NCBI GenBank assembly: GCA_963931865.1 | Contig: OZ007517.1 | Location: forward strand, 6,399,707 to 6,463,706 | Direction: 5' to 3' | Source: Axinella damicornis | Taxonomy: Eukaryota; Porifera; Demospongiae; Axinellida; Axinellidae | Length of the DNA: 64,000 nucleotides | Shown: positions 10,931 through 25,900 of the stretch, piece after piece | Layout: the number at the start of each line of letters is the position of its first letter | Position numbering within the stretch: the first letter of the stretch is position 1 | Program-made: the position numbers and the translations under genes | Notes under the pieces: model-generated | The model's input: the letters and a program-made list of their open reading frames with translations, nothing else | Databases searched by the model: none | Told to the model about the DNA's origin: nothing

Positions 10931-13900
10931 TGTGTGTTTGTGTGTTGTCTGCACTTTGCACTCTTGAAGTATACATCTTGTTCATGTTAATAGTGCTCAA
11001 TGTGGTTGGCTCTTCCAACACAAGGTCAAACAAACATTGATGGCAGTACTCACATGGCAGACTCTTCCCTTCAGAATAAATTATCTTGATGTTTGACTAA
11101 TTCTGTGCATGCATAAACTCGTAGTCTACGACCAACACTCACACAACTGAAAGTCAAACAACATTGAATATGATACCTCAAAGCAATGTGTAAAGACCTG
11201 TCTTGATGACCAACAGACACTGTGGAGGGAAGACAAGTCCACAGATCGATGCTGGTATCCCACTGTGTAAATAAATGTCAGCCATGGCAACATGTGTATC
11301 TCTCCTCGTAGGACACACCCCTTGGTGAGGTGGTGGGAGGGTCTCCGTCCTGCCTCTCCTTTGACCTGCTTATGAAGATACAATCTGGTAATGGTTCATG
11401 CACTTGGTGACTTTTGTGGTTCATCTATTACATAGCTACATGCGCTTACGTAATTATAGGATCTGTGAAATTACACAAGTTTCCTTTGCTTCCCAGCTGC
11501 CATAATATGGAGCGAACGCAGTACTAAACTTTATCCCACCTTTCTGCCTTCAGTTGAACCATGAATATTTATATACAGATATAAAACAAGTGTAATGGTA
11601 TTCAACTATTCCATGCTCTCACACAGATGATAAAGAATCCAGTAGCGAGATTCCACCACATGAAAAGAAGAGCAAGGTATGTACTAGTGTAATTGTGTAG
11701 CCTCTTTCCAGGCCATTCCACTTTCAGATTATGATCACTTCACTATGCAACACTTAGGGGGATCACTCACCCCTGTCAGTACCACACTGTGATATGCATG
11801 CGTATGGAAGAGAGAGGTCACTATATCTGTTATCAGCAGTGCATAATATGACGTAAAGAGCGGAACATCATTATAAGCACTCCTGCTGTTATCAATGGAC
11901 CTTAATTTCCTCAACAAAATGTCCACTGGAATTATAGACACCCTTTATGGATAGCCTCGTACCCAGGCCCACCCACGGAATGCACTTCCGTGTTCCGCGT
12001 GTGGGCCTGGGTACGAGGCTACTTTATGGACAGGAATTGACCACATTCACATATAGTGCCATACTGCACCCTCCAGTAGTTCATAACAAATCCGAATGGA
12101 CAAATTAATACTGCATACACAAAACGCTCAAATCTGATTGGCTCTGCCAGCCAACATGGAGACCATAGTCACCAGTTCCCATCTCACTGTAAAAATAGTC
12201 TTGCCGATGGAACTTGTTCAGTACGTACGCAGCCTTAGATACGTAAATTACAATGCTGTGCTTTGGGACGCAATTCACCCACATGATGAGTTCTGCTTTT
12301 CGATTTCTTCCTTCAGGAACAGGAACTCCATGAGGCTTGCCGCCTTGGTCTACTGGAGAGAATCCCTGACCTCCTGAAGACTGTCAATGTTAATGCAGCT
12401 GGTCCTGTAAGTAAAATGGTTCATTGGGCTATACGTACATGTTTCAGCTGATCAACTACGTACATTATCACCCATGGGAATTAGGTTTATACTTATCCAC
12501 CATAGTTTACATAGTGCAATCAACGGGATATCAACAGGCTGTCATTAATTGACTCATTTCATGGGAACTCCTTTTCACCTGCTGACGACGATGCTCTGTG
12601 GAGTACCGAGTGAGACAGACAGGCTATAGGTTTTCTCATTTGGTATTGCTAGCCTCAGAAACGTAGAAGGGCCTGGGAGCAGTGGTAGTAGATATCATTC
12701 ACTGCACGGATTGCCTGCATGGACTACACACTAGACAACATGGTGAAATGTGTGTGTGAGAGCATAGGACTGACTGGAAAGTCGGACCACAGTCTGCAAG
12801 AACACAATACTTAACTGTGGTACGTCCAAGATGGAAATAATGCAGTGAACAGGACCTGAGCATTGAAGTCGTGCACAAATATGACATGGTCAGCATGCAG
12901 TACATGTGTAACATTGACTACTTGAGCAGCATGAAAGAATCTCATTTGTAAGAAATAATGGCAATGCTTTTATAGCAATTCAGATAATTGGGTAATAATT
13001 AGTGTGGGGAACTTGGGCGCCAATGGTACATGATGATACAATACATGATACAATAATCAAACAGTGCATGGTATTCACAGTCCATGTAACAGTTCTGGAA
13101 GCACTCTGACATGTCGACAGGAACCATTGTTTCAAGGCAAGAAGGCTGACTCCGCTCTGATAGTTGTCTGTACACTTCTTGCTACACATGTTGATATCAG
13201 TGGATCTCTCAAATATCCACAAACATTCGGACCAAGCTAGCCCCGCCCCATCCAGGTCCACCACCCACACTGAACCTTTAACTGGAATTCCTTTGATCTT
13301 TCGGTTCAACTACACTATAGTACTATATTGGACAAGTGTCAACTACTATGTGACAGAAACTGCACTACACACACTGAGTACAGAATTGTTGCAGTGCAAG
13401 CCTTGTAGCTGTGTACTGTGTTGTACTCCCTCAGCATGTTGGACATTATCTTGCGACAGGAAACTTCACTTACCTTTACAATACTAACACACATTCTCTG
13501 TTCTCTGTAGGATGGTCGCACTCCACTGTGGACTGCAAGCTTCAATGGTCACCAGAAGGTTGTCGAGCACCTCCTGGCAGCAAGGGCCAACCTTGACATT
13601 CAGGAGAAGGTGAGGGTAACTGTAACGGAATTCGGTTGGTAATCCCTGATCTGAGCATTCATACACCATCAATACACAGGAAGTGAACTATGAATACCAT
13701 TTGGATTTCCTGATCAATGTGTAGCAGACACTTATAACCAGTAATTCATATCTGGGTAGCACATACCATGCGCCAGTTTGCAGCTAGAAATTTGTTTTTC
13801 AAGGCCCCAAAATTATGTTGCAGTTAGCTGGGCATTTACCTGAGACACTGCTTGCAAACACGTAATTATAACTGCCTCTGATGGTTGCAGGGCTACAGGA

Positions 13901-16900
13901 ACCGGTATGGCCAAGTCGTACCACTTTTTCACGTTTTGACATACAACTTAAACCTCACCAACATGACAGAAGCTTTACAAAGCATGCACATACACGATTC
14001 CATGCCCAGTACATGCTCCACACCTCCTCGTTTACCAGAGTGATTCACATCCTGGTAGCATGTGGTGCACTGGCCCTCAGCTAGCTGTAGCGTGCCTATA
14101 GAGCATGAAGACATTCTTGACAGGAAAACAAGTAGGAATGTACATACGTCCAGCTCAATGTATAATGTACTGTTAACTGTGTTGTAATCACTGTTATGGG
14201 CATTGGCATGCAACTTTCTGCAATCTGGTTAAAAGTCTGACAAGACTACATAGGTGGACGTGGTTTATTCCTAGTTTCCTGCTTATAGCTGTACCAGTTT
14301 AATTACCTTCCTACAGGTCTGTGTTATGTATGGTGATTGCCGATCATATACACTGAAGACCAAATGTACTGGTAGTGAGCTGTCAGTGGTATTCCGATCA
14401 TTTTGGCTGAAATTTCCAGCTGAGAACTGATATTATGCATGTCTGCCACAAGCAGTTGCACTTCACTTAGCTGGGATACGGTTGAGACACTGCTTGCAAA
14501 CAAGTAGGGAATTGCGTTACGTCTAATTGCACACTATGGATGTCTAACTGTGTGCTATGGATGTCTAACGGGACACTAGCTCATACTCATGCATGATGTA
14601 ATCATAATTGACTCTCGGGAAATCTTTGAGTGTTGAGGGGCCCACGCATTGAAAGAATGTACAGTCCCCTCCTGCTTCACTGAAATAAGTCCTGTCCACG
14701 TAGTTGTGGTCAGTGTCATTGCCAAGAATATGGAATAGGGGGTACACAGGCATTCACGAAGTGTATTGTGACAGTGACTGAATCAGTGTCAACTTACATA
14801 CTGAACTGTGCGTCGTTACCATTCAATCTCTGAGCGTAAAGTGGGGTACACTAGGCTCTATTAGTGGGTACAGTAGTGGGGCCATCTTAACTGCAGCATG
14901 ACTCTAACTACACCCACTTGTTAACATCTTTTGAATCAAGAGGCTCAGGCATGACCAACCCCTCCACGCTGAAAACTGTGATTTGACTGCTACTTGTGGA
15001 GGCCCTACAATGTGAGAGGGCTGTTGTTTTTATGCCAAAAATGACAAAAATAGGCCACACCATGCGGACTGAAGGCTTTCTATAGCCAAGATGCAACACG
15101 GCCATGGCATGTGCTGTCACCTTGTGGGTGACACCAACCCACCTCCACCTGTCACACCCTTTGTGCTAGTATACAGAGCATGGTTGTTACAGGAAGTGAC
15201 GTCAGAAGCTCACGGCACATGTGGCCCTTAAGTTTACAGTTCCCCACCATGTGCATGGAACAAACTCCACAGCTGTGTTATTGTAAAATGTGGATTTCAT
15301 AGAAAATGGCCTGTAACACATTTTAAAAGCGACTGAGACTGACTTGTACCAATATGTGAGGCTGGCAGTAGTCTTGTTGTGCTTGAAAATGAAACTGTTA
15401 AGGGGCTTCCGGTACAGCTCCTGATCTGTTGGTACAACTGACAACCTGGTGGATTTCTGTCAAATTTGTCTACTACAGTGTATGTAATCAGGAAGGGTGA
15501 ACAGAGGCTTAGAGACTAACTTTGATCGAAGTTGGCTTTCTGGAATGATACAAATTCGTGATTGAAGTGCACGTGCATGACAAAATGTTTCAACAGCAAT
15601 CAAGAATTGCTGTCGTTGGCACTTCAGCAACTTGCCTCCCCACATTGGCTATAAATTAACAACCCCAGGCCATATTCCCACTTCCCGTCACTCACAGTAT
15701 ATGGAAATACTGAGCAAATGACAAACTCTGGAGATGGGAATGGCCTGAGATGGAAGAGTCACTAAGACAGGTTTCAGGTCAAGTGCATATTGTTACGAAC
15801 CTGAAGAATGATGTGCAAATCCGAGGGACAATTGTTGTGTTTGCTGAGTGCACGTACACTGAGTGTAGCAAGTGAAACAATTAACCTCAATTCATGCATG
15901 AATTAACTCTTTACCAACCAGTGACTGCTAAAGCCGTCATGAGCTCCCTATTCTAATTCATGAATTAACTCTTTACCAACCAATGACTGCTAAAGCCGTC
16001 ATGAGCTCCCTATTCTAATTCGTGATTTAACTCTTTACCAACCAATGACTACTAAAGCCGTCATGAGCTCCCTATTCTCAGTCCCAGACCCAAACCAACC
16101 CCAGCGCGGCCAGATCGCTTCCAGTATCTGGAAGCGATCCACGCTGGGGTTGGTTTGGGTCTGGAGCCGAGACTATGAGCTCCCATAAGACCATAAGAAT
16201 TTATATGGAGGCTTTAATACTAGGCGTTATACGGTTTTTGCTTCCTTAAGCTGTTTCTTATGAGTTAATGAAAGATTTGTTCTTAGTAACTGCACATACA
16301 ATGGCTAGAATCCTTGCATTGTCACACCATACGTTGCTAGGATGATTCGCTTGGCCAGACCTCGTGAGACTAAGGCTCTTCTGGATGCATTCACGCGTGT
16401 ACACTAGTACAACACATGTCCAGGACAATACAGTTCGTGCCCCTGCATGTGTATAAGCAACTAGCAGTTCACAATTACAGTTCACATGATTGTGTGATCA
16501 GACATTCAGGGCTCTTTGTCACTTCCTTACAGAGGGTTTGATTAGCTGCATGCATGAGGATTTAGTATTTCTTTCATGTAAGTTGATTACAACTCATCAA
16601 TGTGTCTCTGCTCAAATAATGGCCATGCACACATTGTTTGCTCAATCATCGAGCACAACAATGGGAGGCACTTAGTAGAAATGGTTGTAGATTGCACTCC
16701 ACAGTCAGTGGACTGTTTCCCCTGCAACCTGACACATGTACTTCATGCACCTAGTCTGCCCTTTCAGAACAGCTACAAGTAACGGAAGCAGCACATTTAT
16801 GAGAGCTACGGTACATTTACCAGGAGTATATAGCAATAGAAGTTATCCTTCGCAGCATGGATTACCTGATGTTTAGCTGAGGGTACCTTTGTGTGAAGGA

Positions 16901-19900
16901 TATTGTGTTTATACTGCAAGGGGACATCCATTACATCCACACTTCAATGGCCGGCTCTACTCACTCCTGTATACTGTAAGCAAGTTATAGTTACCTTGTA
17001 GCATGATTAGTGCACATTTGCAGAAGGTTTGCATATCAACAGTGAACGTAGTTAGCAACATAAACAAAGAACAGAATGGCTGTAATGGCAGGGAGAAGTG
17101 TGGAAATTGACCTCCCCTGCTGTGTGCTGAGTCTCATTTTTGTGGCTCCTGCTTTATTGGGCTGTGGTCACACTTCCAGTCAGTCACACACATACACTTC
17201 ACCATGTTGTCTGATTTTCACTCCTACTGGCTGGCAGGTGAGAAAAATGCCTCAAACTGCACAACATTTTAGACTCAACCGCTGACCAGCCAGCCTACCC
17301 TACATCCACATATCCACTTCTCATGTGTGCCACCCACACTGCCATTGTTTAGTGTTCCACCACAACACACTTCAGTATTAATCTTGTAGCTGTTTGTGAG
17401 GCTAGTAGATTTAGTGAACTCTGCTGGTACTTTTGTCCGGTTATACGTATACCTAGGCCGATGTAGATTCTGCAAGCAAAATTTTGGATCCAGGAAGCAG
17501 TGAGCATAATGCCAGCATATTAATAGGACAAAAGCTGACTGGTATGGGTGGGGTCTCATGAAATTAAGTAGTCTTTACATACAAGGCTGGGGTATACATG
17601 TTGTCTTCAAACTCCCAGTTGCCACACTTTAGTCTGTTGGTTGCCGTGGCAATAAGTGACATCCACATACTCTGCATGTGCCACATGTCACATGCAGACT
17701 TCACATGCACATGTACTGCATGTACTTATCAGACAACGGATGTGCACATTTACGAGTAGTCTCCCTCAGCGTGTTGGACATGTTCACTATCTTCTTCACT
17801 TGCCTTTACAATGCTAACACACATTCTCTGTAGACTGGTGAGACACCACTGTACACTGCAAGCTTCAATGGTCACCAGGCGGTGGTTGAGATCCTCCTTG
17901 CAGCAGGGGCCAATCCTGACATTCAGGAAGAGGTGAGGATAACTGTAACGGAATTCAGTATGATAATCCCTGATCTGACACATTTACGAGGAGTGTTGTA
18001 GTAGATATCATTCACTGCACGGATTACCTGCATGGACTACACACTAGACAACATGGTGAAATATGTGTGTGAGAGCATGGGACTGACAGGAAAGTCCGAC
18101 CACAGTCTTCAAGAATAGAATACGTAGTGGTATGTCAAAGAGGGCGATAATGCAGTGAACAGGACCTGAGCATTGAAGTCGTGCACAAATTTAATATGAG
18201 ATGGTCAGCATGTAGTATAGATTTTAAAAGTGGTTCTGAAATATCCACAAACATTCAGACCCATCCCCTTACCAGCCAGCCCCGCCCCCATCCATGTCCA
18301 CTCCTCATGCACCACCCACACTGAACCTTTGTTTTAGCATTATGCGGGGCTGCAGTCCATGTCAGCAGTGACTGTATAGCACAGATCATCATCTGACAGT
18401 AGAACTGGATGACTTACTCGACTCTTCAGCTTAATTATGATCTCTTTTTTTTTACTGGTACAGTTAGAATTATTATATACTTTCCTTTGATTGAATTTTC
18501 GGATTTTTTTACGCTTACACTCTACAAGACATTAAGATTGACCGTTACCCCCATACCTTTGACCTGTGCCTGTATCACAATGTGAGCACTACATAAATTA
18601 TGCTTGACAACCATCTGTAGTGGTATATTGTACTATAATTGGACAAGTGTCAACTACCATGCGAGAGAAACTGTACTACACACACTGAGTACAGAATTGT
18701 TGCACATTGCTTTGGAATGCAAGCCTTGTAGTCGGGTGTGTTGTACTCCCTCAGCATGTTGGACATGTTCATTACCTTGTGACAGGAAACTTCACTTACC
18801 TTTACAATACTAACACACATTCTCTGTAGGATGGTCAGACACCACTGTACACTGCAAGCTTTGAGGGTCACCAGAAGGTGGTTGAGCACCTCCTGGCAGC
18901 AGGGGCCAACCTTGACGTTCAGAATGAGGTGAGGATAACTGTAACGGAATTCAGTATGATAATCCCTGATCTGAGCATTCAAACACCATCAATACACAGG
19001 AAGTGAACTATGAATACCATTTGGATTTCCTGATCAATGTGCAGCAGATATACATAATTGTACATATGTACTAGTGGAATGCAGGACATTGGAGGGCGAG
19101 CCTGAGTGAAGTGCATATGTATGCGCGTGCAGGGCATGCAAGGAGCAGTTGCATTCACATGATTGTCATCAGAATGTGACCGGGCAATGAGCACAGAAGT
19201 TATGGCACTCTTGAAACATACACTCGTCCACATCACAGCAACTGTGAGTCAGGTTAGCGTTTATAGCCTAGCAGCAATGTCACCAGCCATGGCGGTACGT
19301 GTAGGTCCATGCGCTGTCTCCGTCTTTGTCAGTGTCGCCGAGGAAGAAGAACGTTCATGGTGCTCTCCATGAGTGGTCTCCGTCTTTGTTGTCGCCATCG
19401 TTCGTCAAACAGGTAGCTAGACGGTTCGTCGAGTTCGTTGAATTTGAATATTATTGTGCGCATGCAAGTGAAATTCGCTGATTTAAAATTTACGGTAATT
19501 GCAAGATCCACTGGACACACATGCAGAGTGCAATGAAGTCACGCTAGTGTGGGGCTCGCTCAGGCTCGCCCCAATCATACTGCATATGCATGTACATAAA
19601 ACTCACCAAGATGACAGAAGCTTCGCAAAGCATGCACATGCACGATTCCATACCCAATACATGTTCCACACCTCCTCGTTAACCAGCCAGTGATTCACAT
19701 CCTGGTAGCAGTGACGCACTGGCTCACAGCTAGCTGTAGCATGCCTATAGAGTGTGAAGACGTTCTTGACAGGAAAATGAGTAGAAAAATGTACGTATGT
19801 CCAGAGCTCAATGTATATTATGTTGTGTTGTACATCACTGTTATGGGCATTGGCATGCAACTTTCTGCAATCTGCCTACAAGTAGCGGAAACGGCACATT

Positions 19901-22900
19901 TATGAGAGCTACGGTACATTTACAAGACTTCACAGCATGGATAATTTTAGACTCAACCCCTGACCAGCCAGCCCCGCCCCCATCCATGTCCACTCCTCAT
20001 GCACCACCATAATTAATATCAAGGTCATTTCTAGCTCCATTGGAATTTAGTTGTCATGGGTTGTCGTCCTCCTAATTGTACACAGTGCCAACCAATCAGG
20101 TCAAGCTCCGGCCTAGTAATGAGCATCTGTGTCATCGCTTTGCCTCATTTTTATTAGCAACTGTTGAAAATGGCTGTTGAGTGAGTGCTCGCGTTGTATT
20201 CTATACCCGAGCAGATTCTGGGAAGAAATGCGCTTCATCACACAACAGGTCGGTATTCAGGAATATAAAAGCAATAATGTTTAGTTTGCTCGCTTGTGGC
20301 TTGGGCGTGGCTTATCGCTCATGTCACTTCCTTTCGACCATGCCATGGTCCCAAGCCTGGAAGTATTATGATTAGTATTTAATCACATGTATTCTCGTGA
20401 TTACCTATACAAATACCATGTGCACAATTATCTCAAGAATGAAACCTCAAAATAACCAAAATGTCACCTTGACCCTTTCTTAGTGATGATGATTATCCCC
20501 CTTGTAGATAATGTCTTGTGGTATAATACGATTATTGAAACTGATTATTGAAACTTAACAATGTGTGACCCTCTCCACCCCGACACTTCAAACATTGCAT
20601 TTAAGTTACATGAGTTCAAAGTTCAATGGTGAATATTGATCACATGCGCTACTTCTAATAAGCATAACAACTGAATGCGTGGGACTTCCAGTTTGTGTAA
20701 TGTGTCACTTCCTTTCGACCATGCCATGGCGCCAAGCCGGGAAGTGTATGATTAATATTAAATTTAATCACATGTATTCTCGTGCAATTTGGGAATAATT
20801 GCGCTCCCTATCGCTCATGCAATTACTTTGCCTGTTGCTTGTGCAATTATTCCCAAATTGCACTTGAAATCCATGTGATTACCTATAAAAATTGGCATGC
20901 TAAAATTTGGCCATCCAGTAGGGTGAGAATATTTATGCCAAGGGCTCGTGCCTTTACCGCTGCCTCAGTCAAGTATCACGGATGCCTCTGCCACTGATCG
21001 GGGAGTGCCTACATCACAGTATCTATGTCTACACAGTGTACTCACCTTAGAATAGCCTAAGCATAGTTGTATCCCTGGCCAGCGGGATGTAAGACCTGTT
21101 ACATCCCTTGGGAGAGGCCAGTGCTTTCGTTCCGCCTCAGAAGTGCCTCGGGCTTCGCCCTCGGCACTTCCTCGGCTCCACTCAAGCACTGACCTCTCCC
21201 GTGGGATATAACGGGTCTTATATCCCGCTGGCCAGGGATATAACCTATACATATATCTCAGCCTCGTGCTAGCATAATCATCTGAAGGGTGCGGTCACAC
21301 GAGTATGATAGCTTCATTCAGAATGTGTGTATGTGTACGTAGGGCTGGGGGGTACCAGGGTTCTCTGCCATATATAGATAACACAACTACATAGTTTATT
21401 ATCCAAGTCTCTGCGCAAGTATTGTCAAATTATGTTTTAGTGTATCCGTATCCAATTAAAGCCACAACCCTCAAACTTTGGAGTAGTAAGCTTGTGAACA
21501 AATTCCTGGGTGTCCTGTCCCCAGATGGAATGTCCTACGAACCAGTCGTACAGTTTGTCTTTGTCTCCCCATCAAATAAATCCTGTACGTGTTGATTAGC
21601 TATTGTTCCACAGGCAATCATTGCCAGGAAGACTAGTAAAACAGTTCAGACAGAATGAGGGCCAGTGAATACTTGATTCTTGTTGATCAACCTTGTTGGA
21701 TCTCCCTCTCACAGGATGGGTTTGCTGCACTACACGTGGCCTGCCAGGAAGGTCATGACCGTGTTGCTGAGATGCTTCTCCAAGCCGGAGCTAGTGTGGA
21801 GCTGAAGACCAAGGTGAGGTGGGGTGTCAAGTATTTCTTTTATGTAAGTTGATTACAACTCATCAATGTTTCTCTGCTCAAATAATGGCCATGCACACAT
21901 TGTTTGCTCAATCGTTGAACCTAACAATGGGGGGCACTTAGTAGAAATGGTTCTGTATAGATTGCATTCCACAGTCAGTGGACTGTTCCCCTGCAACCTG
22001 ACACATGTACTTCATGCACCTAGTCTGCCCTTTCAGAACAGATACAAGTAACGGAAGCAGCACATTTATGAGAGCTACGGTACATTTATGAGGAGTATAT
22101 AGCAATAGAAGTCATCTCAAGAATGAAACCTCAAAATGTCACTTTGACCCTTTCTTAGTGATGATGATTATCCCCCTTGTAGATAATGTCTTGTGGTAAT
22201 ATGATTATTGATACTATACAAACATTGAATTTAAGTTACATGAGTTCAAAGTTCAATGGTGAATATTGATCACATGCGCTACTTCTAATAAGCATAACAA
22301 CTGAATGCGTGGGACTTCCAGTTTGTGTAATGCAAGTTATTTACGCATCTGTACTTTATTGTGGCAAACCGGAAGTCCTACATGTTTGGAATTTAATATG
22401 CGCATTGTAAGTACTGCATGCGATTGAAATAAACAAAATCAATTGATGATCTCACTAGGGTCCGCAGGACCTGCGGTGAGATCAAGATTGTATGAGGAGG
22501 TGACAGTGAAGACATCACGGTGTGTTTAGTCGTCTGCCCCGCCCACTGACAGCAAGTTCAAAGTTTAATTAATCTCACGTGATCCCCTGGCGCCATCACC
22601 TAGGATACAACCATAGAATGTAATCAGTCTTGCCTTGCGAGCTTGGTCCTTGTACAAATGTACACTGTAGGGTGGGACAAAGTGGATAAAATATCCGTGA
22701 TGCACTTCTCAATGTCAATTCCTTACTGGGAGGGACACACCGTGATGTCTTCACTGTCACCTCCTCATACAATCTTGATCTCACCGCAGGTCCTGCGGAC
22801 CCTAGTGAGATCATCAATTGTACTTCGGAGGCTCCAGTTCCGACATAACGGTGTGTTGTTCAAAGCTTTTAACGAATAAATCTCGTTCAGGTGACAGTGA

Positions 22901-25900
22901 AGGAAACCAAAGGTTTAATCATTGGTTAGAACAGCATTGGCAAACCTGTCAGGGTTTACAGAAATCATTGGTTTATAATAGTATTTCTTGAATACAGAGT
23001 CTGAAGACCAATCTGCTGTCTTCATAATGTCCGAAATAGGTACACCCTTGTCAAAGGCTACCGAAACTGCTGTAGCTATGAGCAGAGAAGTTCTCAGCAA
23101 CTCCAGCTTCCCTCAATACTTGCTTTAGCCAACGTGCTATAGTAGCAGAGGTTACTGGGTGATGCGGCTTGTTCAGGGAGAGAAAAGGTTGCTCTTTCCA
23201 GCACTTTCTCTCCAATCGACAGTACGAGTTAAGTACTGCTGTAGTGTGCGCACAGGGCACAACGATACGTCCGGTAAGGGACTGTAGCATGAAGTGATGG
23301 GTCTATCTGGTCTTGCCGTCTTGGTTAAAGAAACCAATCTGAAGCTGGCACCTTCCGATGTCATAGAGAGAAACTTGACATCAAGTGCCCACAAATCAGA
23401 TGCCCTGTCTGCATTTGCTAAAGCCAACAGCATGACAAGCCTGAACGTAAGGTCCTTCAACGATAAGGCTGTGATGTTGCCTTTCGATTTCAAGTGTTGC
23501 AGCACTTTTGACACATCCCATCTTCCACTCTATCTTGGTTGAGGAGGTCTCAAGTGGAAGGCTCCTTTCAAGGTGCGGGAAACCAATGGATGTTTTCCTA
23601 CCTTGAAACCGTCAACTGGCATGTGCGTGCCCAAAATACATGACCTGTACGAGTTCAGTGTGCTGTACTGTTTTCCCTGGTGAAATTGAGCAGTGAGAAA
23701 TTCAATCACAATCTCGATAGATGTATTAATGGGATTGAAACCCTTGGTTGAGCACCATCCTGACCAAATCCTCCAACCACTAGAGTATGAGGCTTCTGTG
23801 TTGACTCTCCATGAAGCACAGATGAGCGCAATAGCTTCCTCTGAAAGTCCTCTACTCTGGAGAGAACTCCGGACACAGTCCAAGCGACTAGCTGTAAATG
23901 GCCCTGAATAACCATGGGATGACTGAACCCCATTGGATCGGTCAAAAGCCTCATGCAGGAAGGAAGTAGGATGGGCTTCTCCACGGACATTTCTGGTAAT
24001 AGTGGGAACCATGCCTGTGATTTCCACAGTGGGGCTATCAGAACCAACCGAGGCACTTTCTCCAATTTTATCTTGGCCAGGCATCTCCCTATTAGACAAA
24101 AGGGTGGAAAGGCATACCCTTTCACCACATTCCAGGATTGGCACAGGGCATCTATCGCTGCCGCTCCCGGGTCTGACCTCCAGCTGTAGTAAGTCGGAAG
24201 TTTCGCCGATAGTCGGGACGCAAACAGGTCCACTGTACAGGGTCCTCTCTTCGCCATCAGCTGTTGAAATATGGCCAGATCTAGTGCCCACTCTGATGAA
24301 TCTGCCTGAGCTCTGGATTCTGTGTCCGCCAACTGATTCAGTGATCCCGGAAGGTGTTCTGCTGAAATCGTTATGCGGCGGTCTAGGCACCAGTTCCACA
24401 CTTTGATTGCCAGTTGGCACAGGTGCCAGGAGTGCGTGCCTCCCATCTTGTTGATGTGAGCAACAGCTGTGGTGTTGTCTATTCTGAGATGGATATGTGA
24501 ACTTCTCATGTTGGAGGCATAGCACCTGAGGCCCAGCCAAGCTGCCAAGAGCTCTTTGCTGTTGATGTGCATGGATCTCTCCTGCCTGTTCCATACTCCA
24601 CTTGTTGAATCTTGTGGAGCTGATCGAACTGCACCCCACCCTAGATTGGATGCATCCGATTCCAGGGTCATCACTGGTTTGCTGGAGCGAATCGGCTTGA
24701 CTTCCACTGACCCGCTTGTTCTATCCACCATTTCAGAGGGAGGATCGCCTGTTTCAGTGACGTCATTGTACCAATTATCTGGGCCAGATGTCGAATTGTC
24801 GTCCATTGAGCTTGTATCAAATGCTTGCATTGAGATATCAGTGACTTCAGCTTTTCGGTTGTTACTGTGAGGGTCATGGACTTTGAGCTGATGAGAAAAC
24901 CCAGAAATTCCAGCTCCTGTATTGGCCCTGCCACTGATTTCTCCTCGTTCACCACAAACTCCAGTGACATGAGGAGAGACTTGCAGATGCGAAAGTTGTG
25001 GTTGAGCTCCTCCTGAGTTTTCCCTAGGATCAGCATGTCGTCTATATACATCAGGCAACGGATCCCCTGCTCCCTCAGGCAAGTCAGAACTGGTTTGAGT
25101 AGCTTTGTAAAAACGTAAGGAGCACTGCTGAGGCCGAATGGTAGGCAGGTGAACTGAAAGCATTTCCTTTTCCACTTGAATTGCAAGAATTTCCTGCTTT
25201 TCTCTGCCATTGGGATGGAGAAATACGCTTCCCGCAAGTCTAACTTGGCCATGAAGTCGTTCTCCTGGAGGATATCCTTGAGGTTCCTGATGTCTTCCAT
25301 TTTGAAATGTGTTTTCTTCACATACTGGTTCAGCGACTTCAGGTTCAGGACTGGCCTCCATTTGCCTCCTTTCTAGGGTACTACGAACATTGGGCTGATG
25401 AAATGCATTTCCTGAGGACTGACTTCCTCTATTACCTTCTTTGTGACCATTTCCGCAACCTCTTGATCTAAAGCTTTCTCCTGCTCTCTGCTCATGTGGT
25501 ACGATGGGCATGAGAATCTTGGTGGTGGGTGTACGCTGAAGTCTATGACATACCCTCTCACCACCTGTTGAATCCATCTGTCTTGTGAAATTGTGAGCCA
25601 TTGTGGTATATGGAATTTGATGTTTCCTGCTATATACTTTTGTACAGAACAGGTAGGCACTGTCAGTTTTGGCTCCTTGGAGAACTCTCTGTGCTGTTTT
25701 GACTGGGTCCCAGTCGGGTGAACACACTTCGGTTCCTGCTGTTTGGGCGGAACCGTCCCCTTCCCCGGAAGGAAGACCTGTTGGTGTACGGATTGAACAC
25801 GTTCCTGCCGGAGCCCGCACCATACCCGCTGCTCCGGCCCCCTCGAAAAAACGTCAGCTTTAGAGGTGAGGGACCTTTCCCTTTCTGGACCTCTCTCTGC

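Larger units (their letters stand above)
13610..17833. other. Intron 8
   Basis: The 4.2-kb intron holds a possible decayed - strand gene (14565-15645), a three-unit tandem repeat (15889-16076), a hairpin element (16072-16175) and blocks (13740-14230, 16560-16830) that recur in other introns next to ankyrin exons. No further exon is recognised. Confidence 0.6.
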
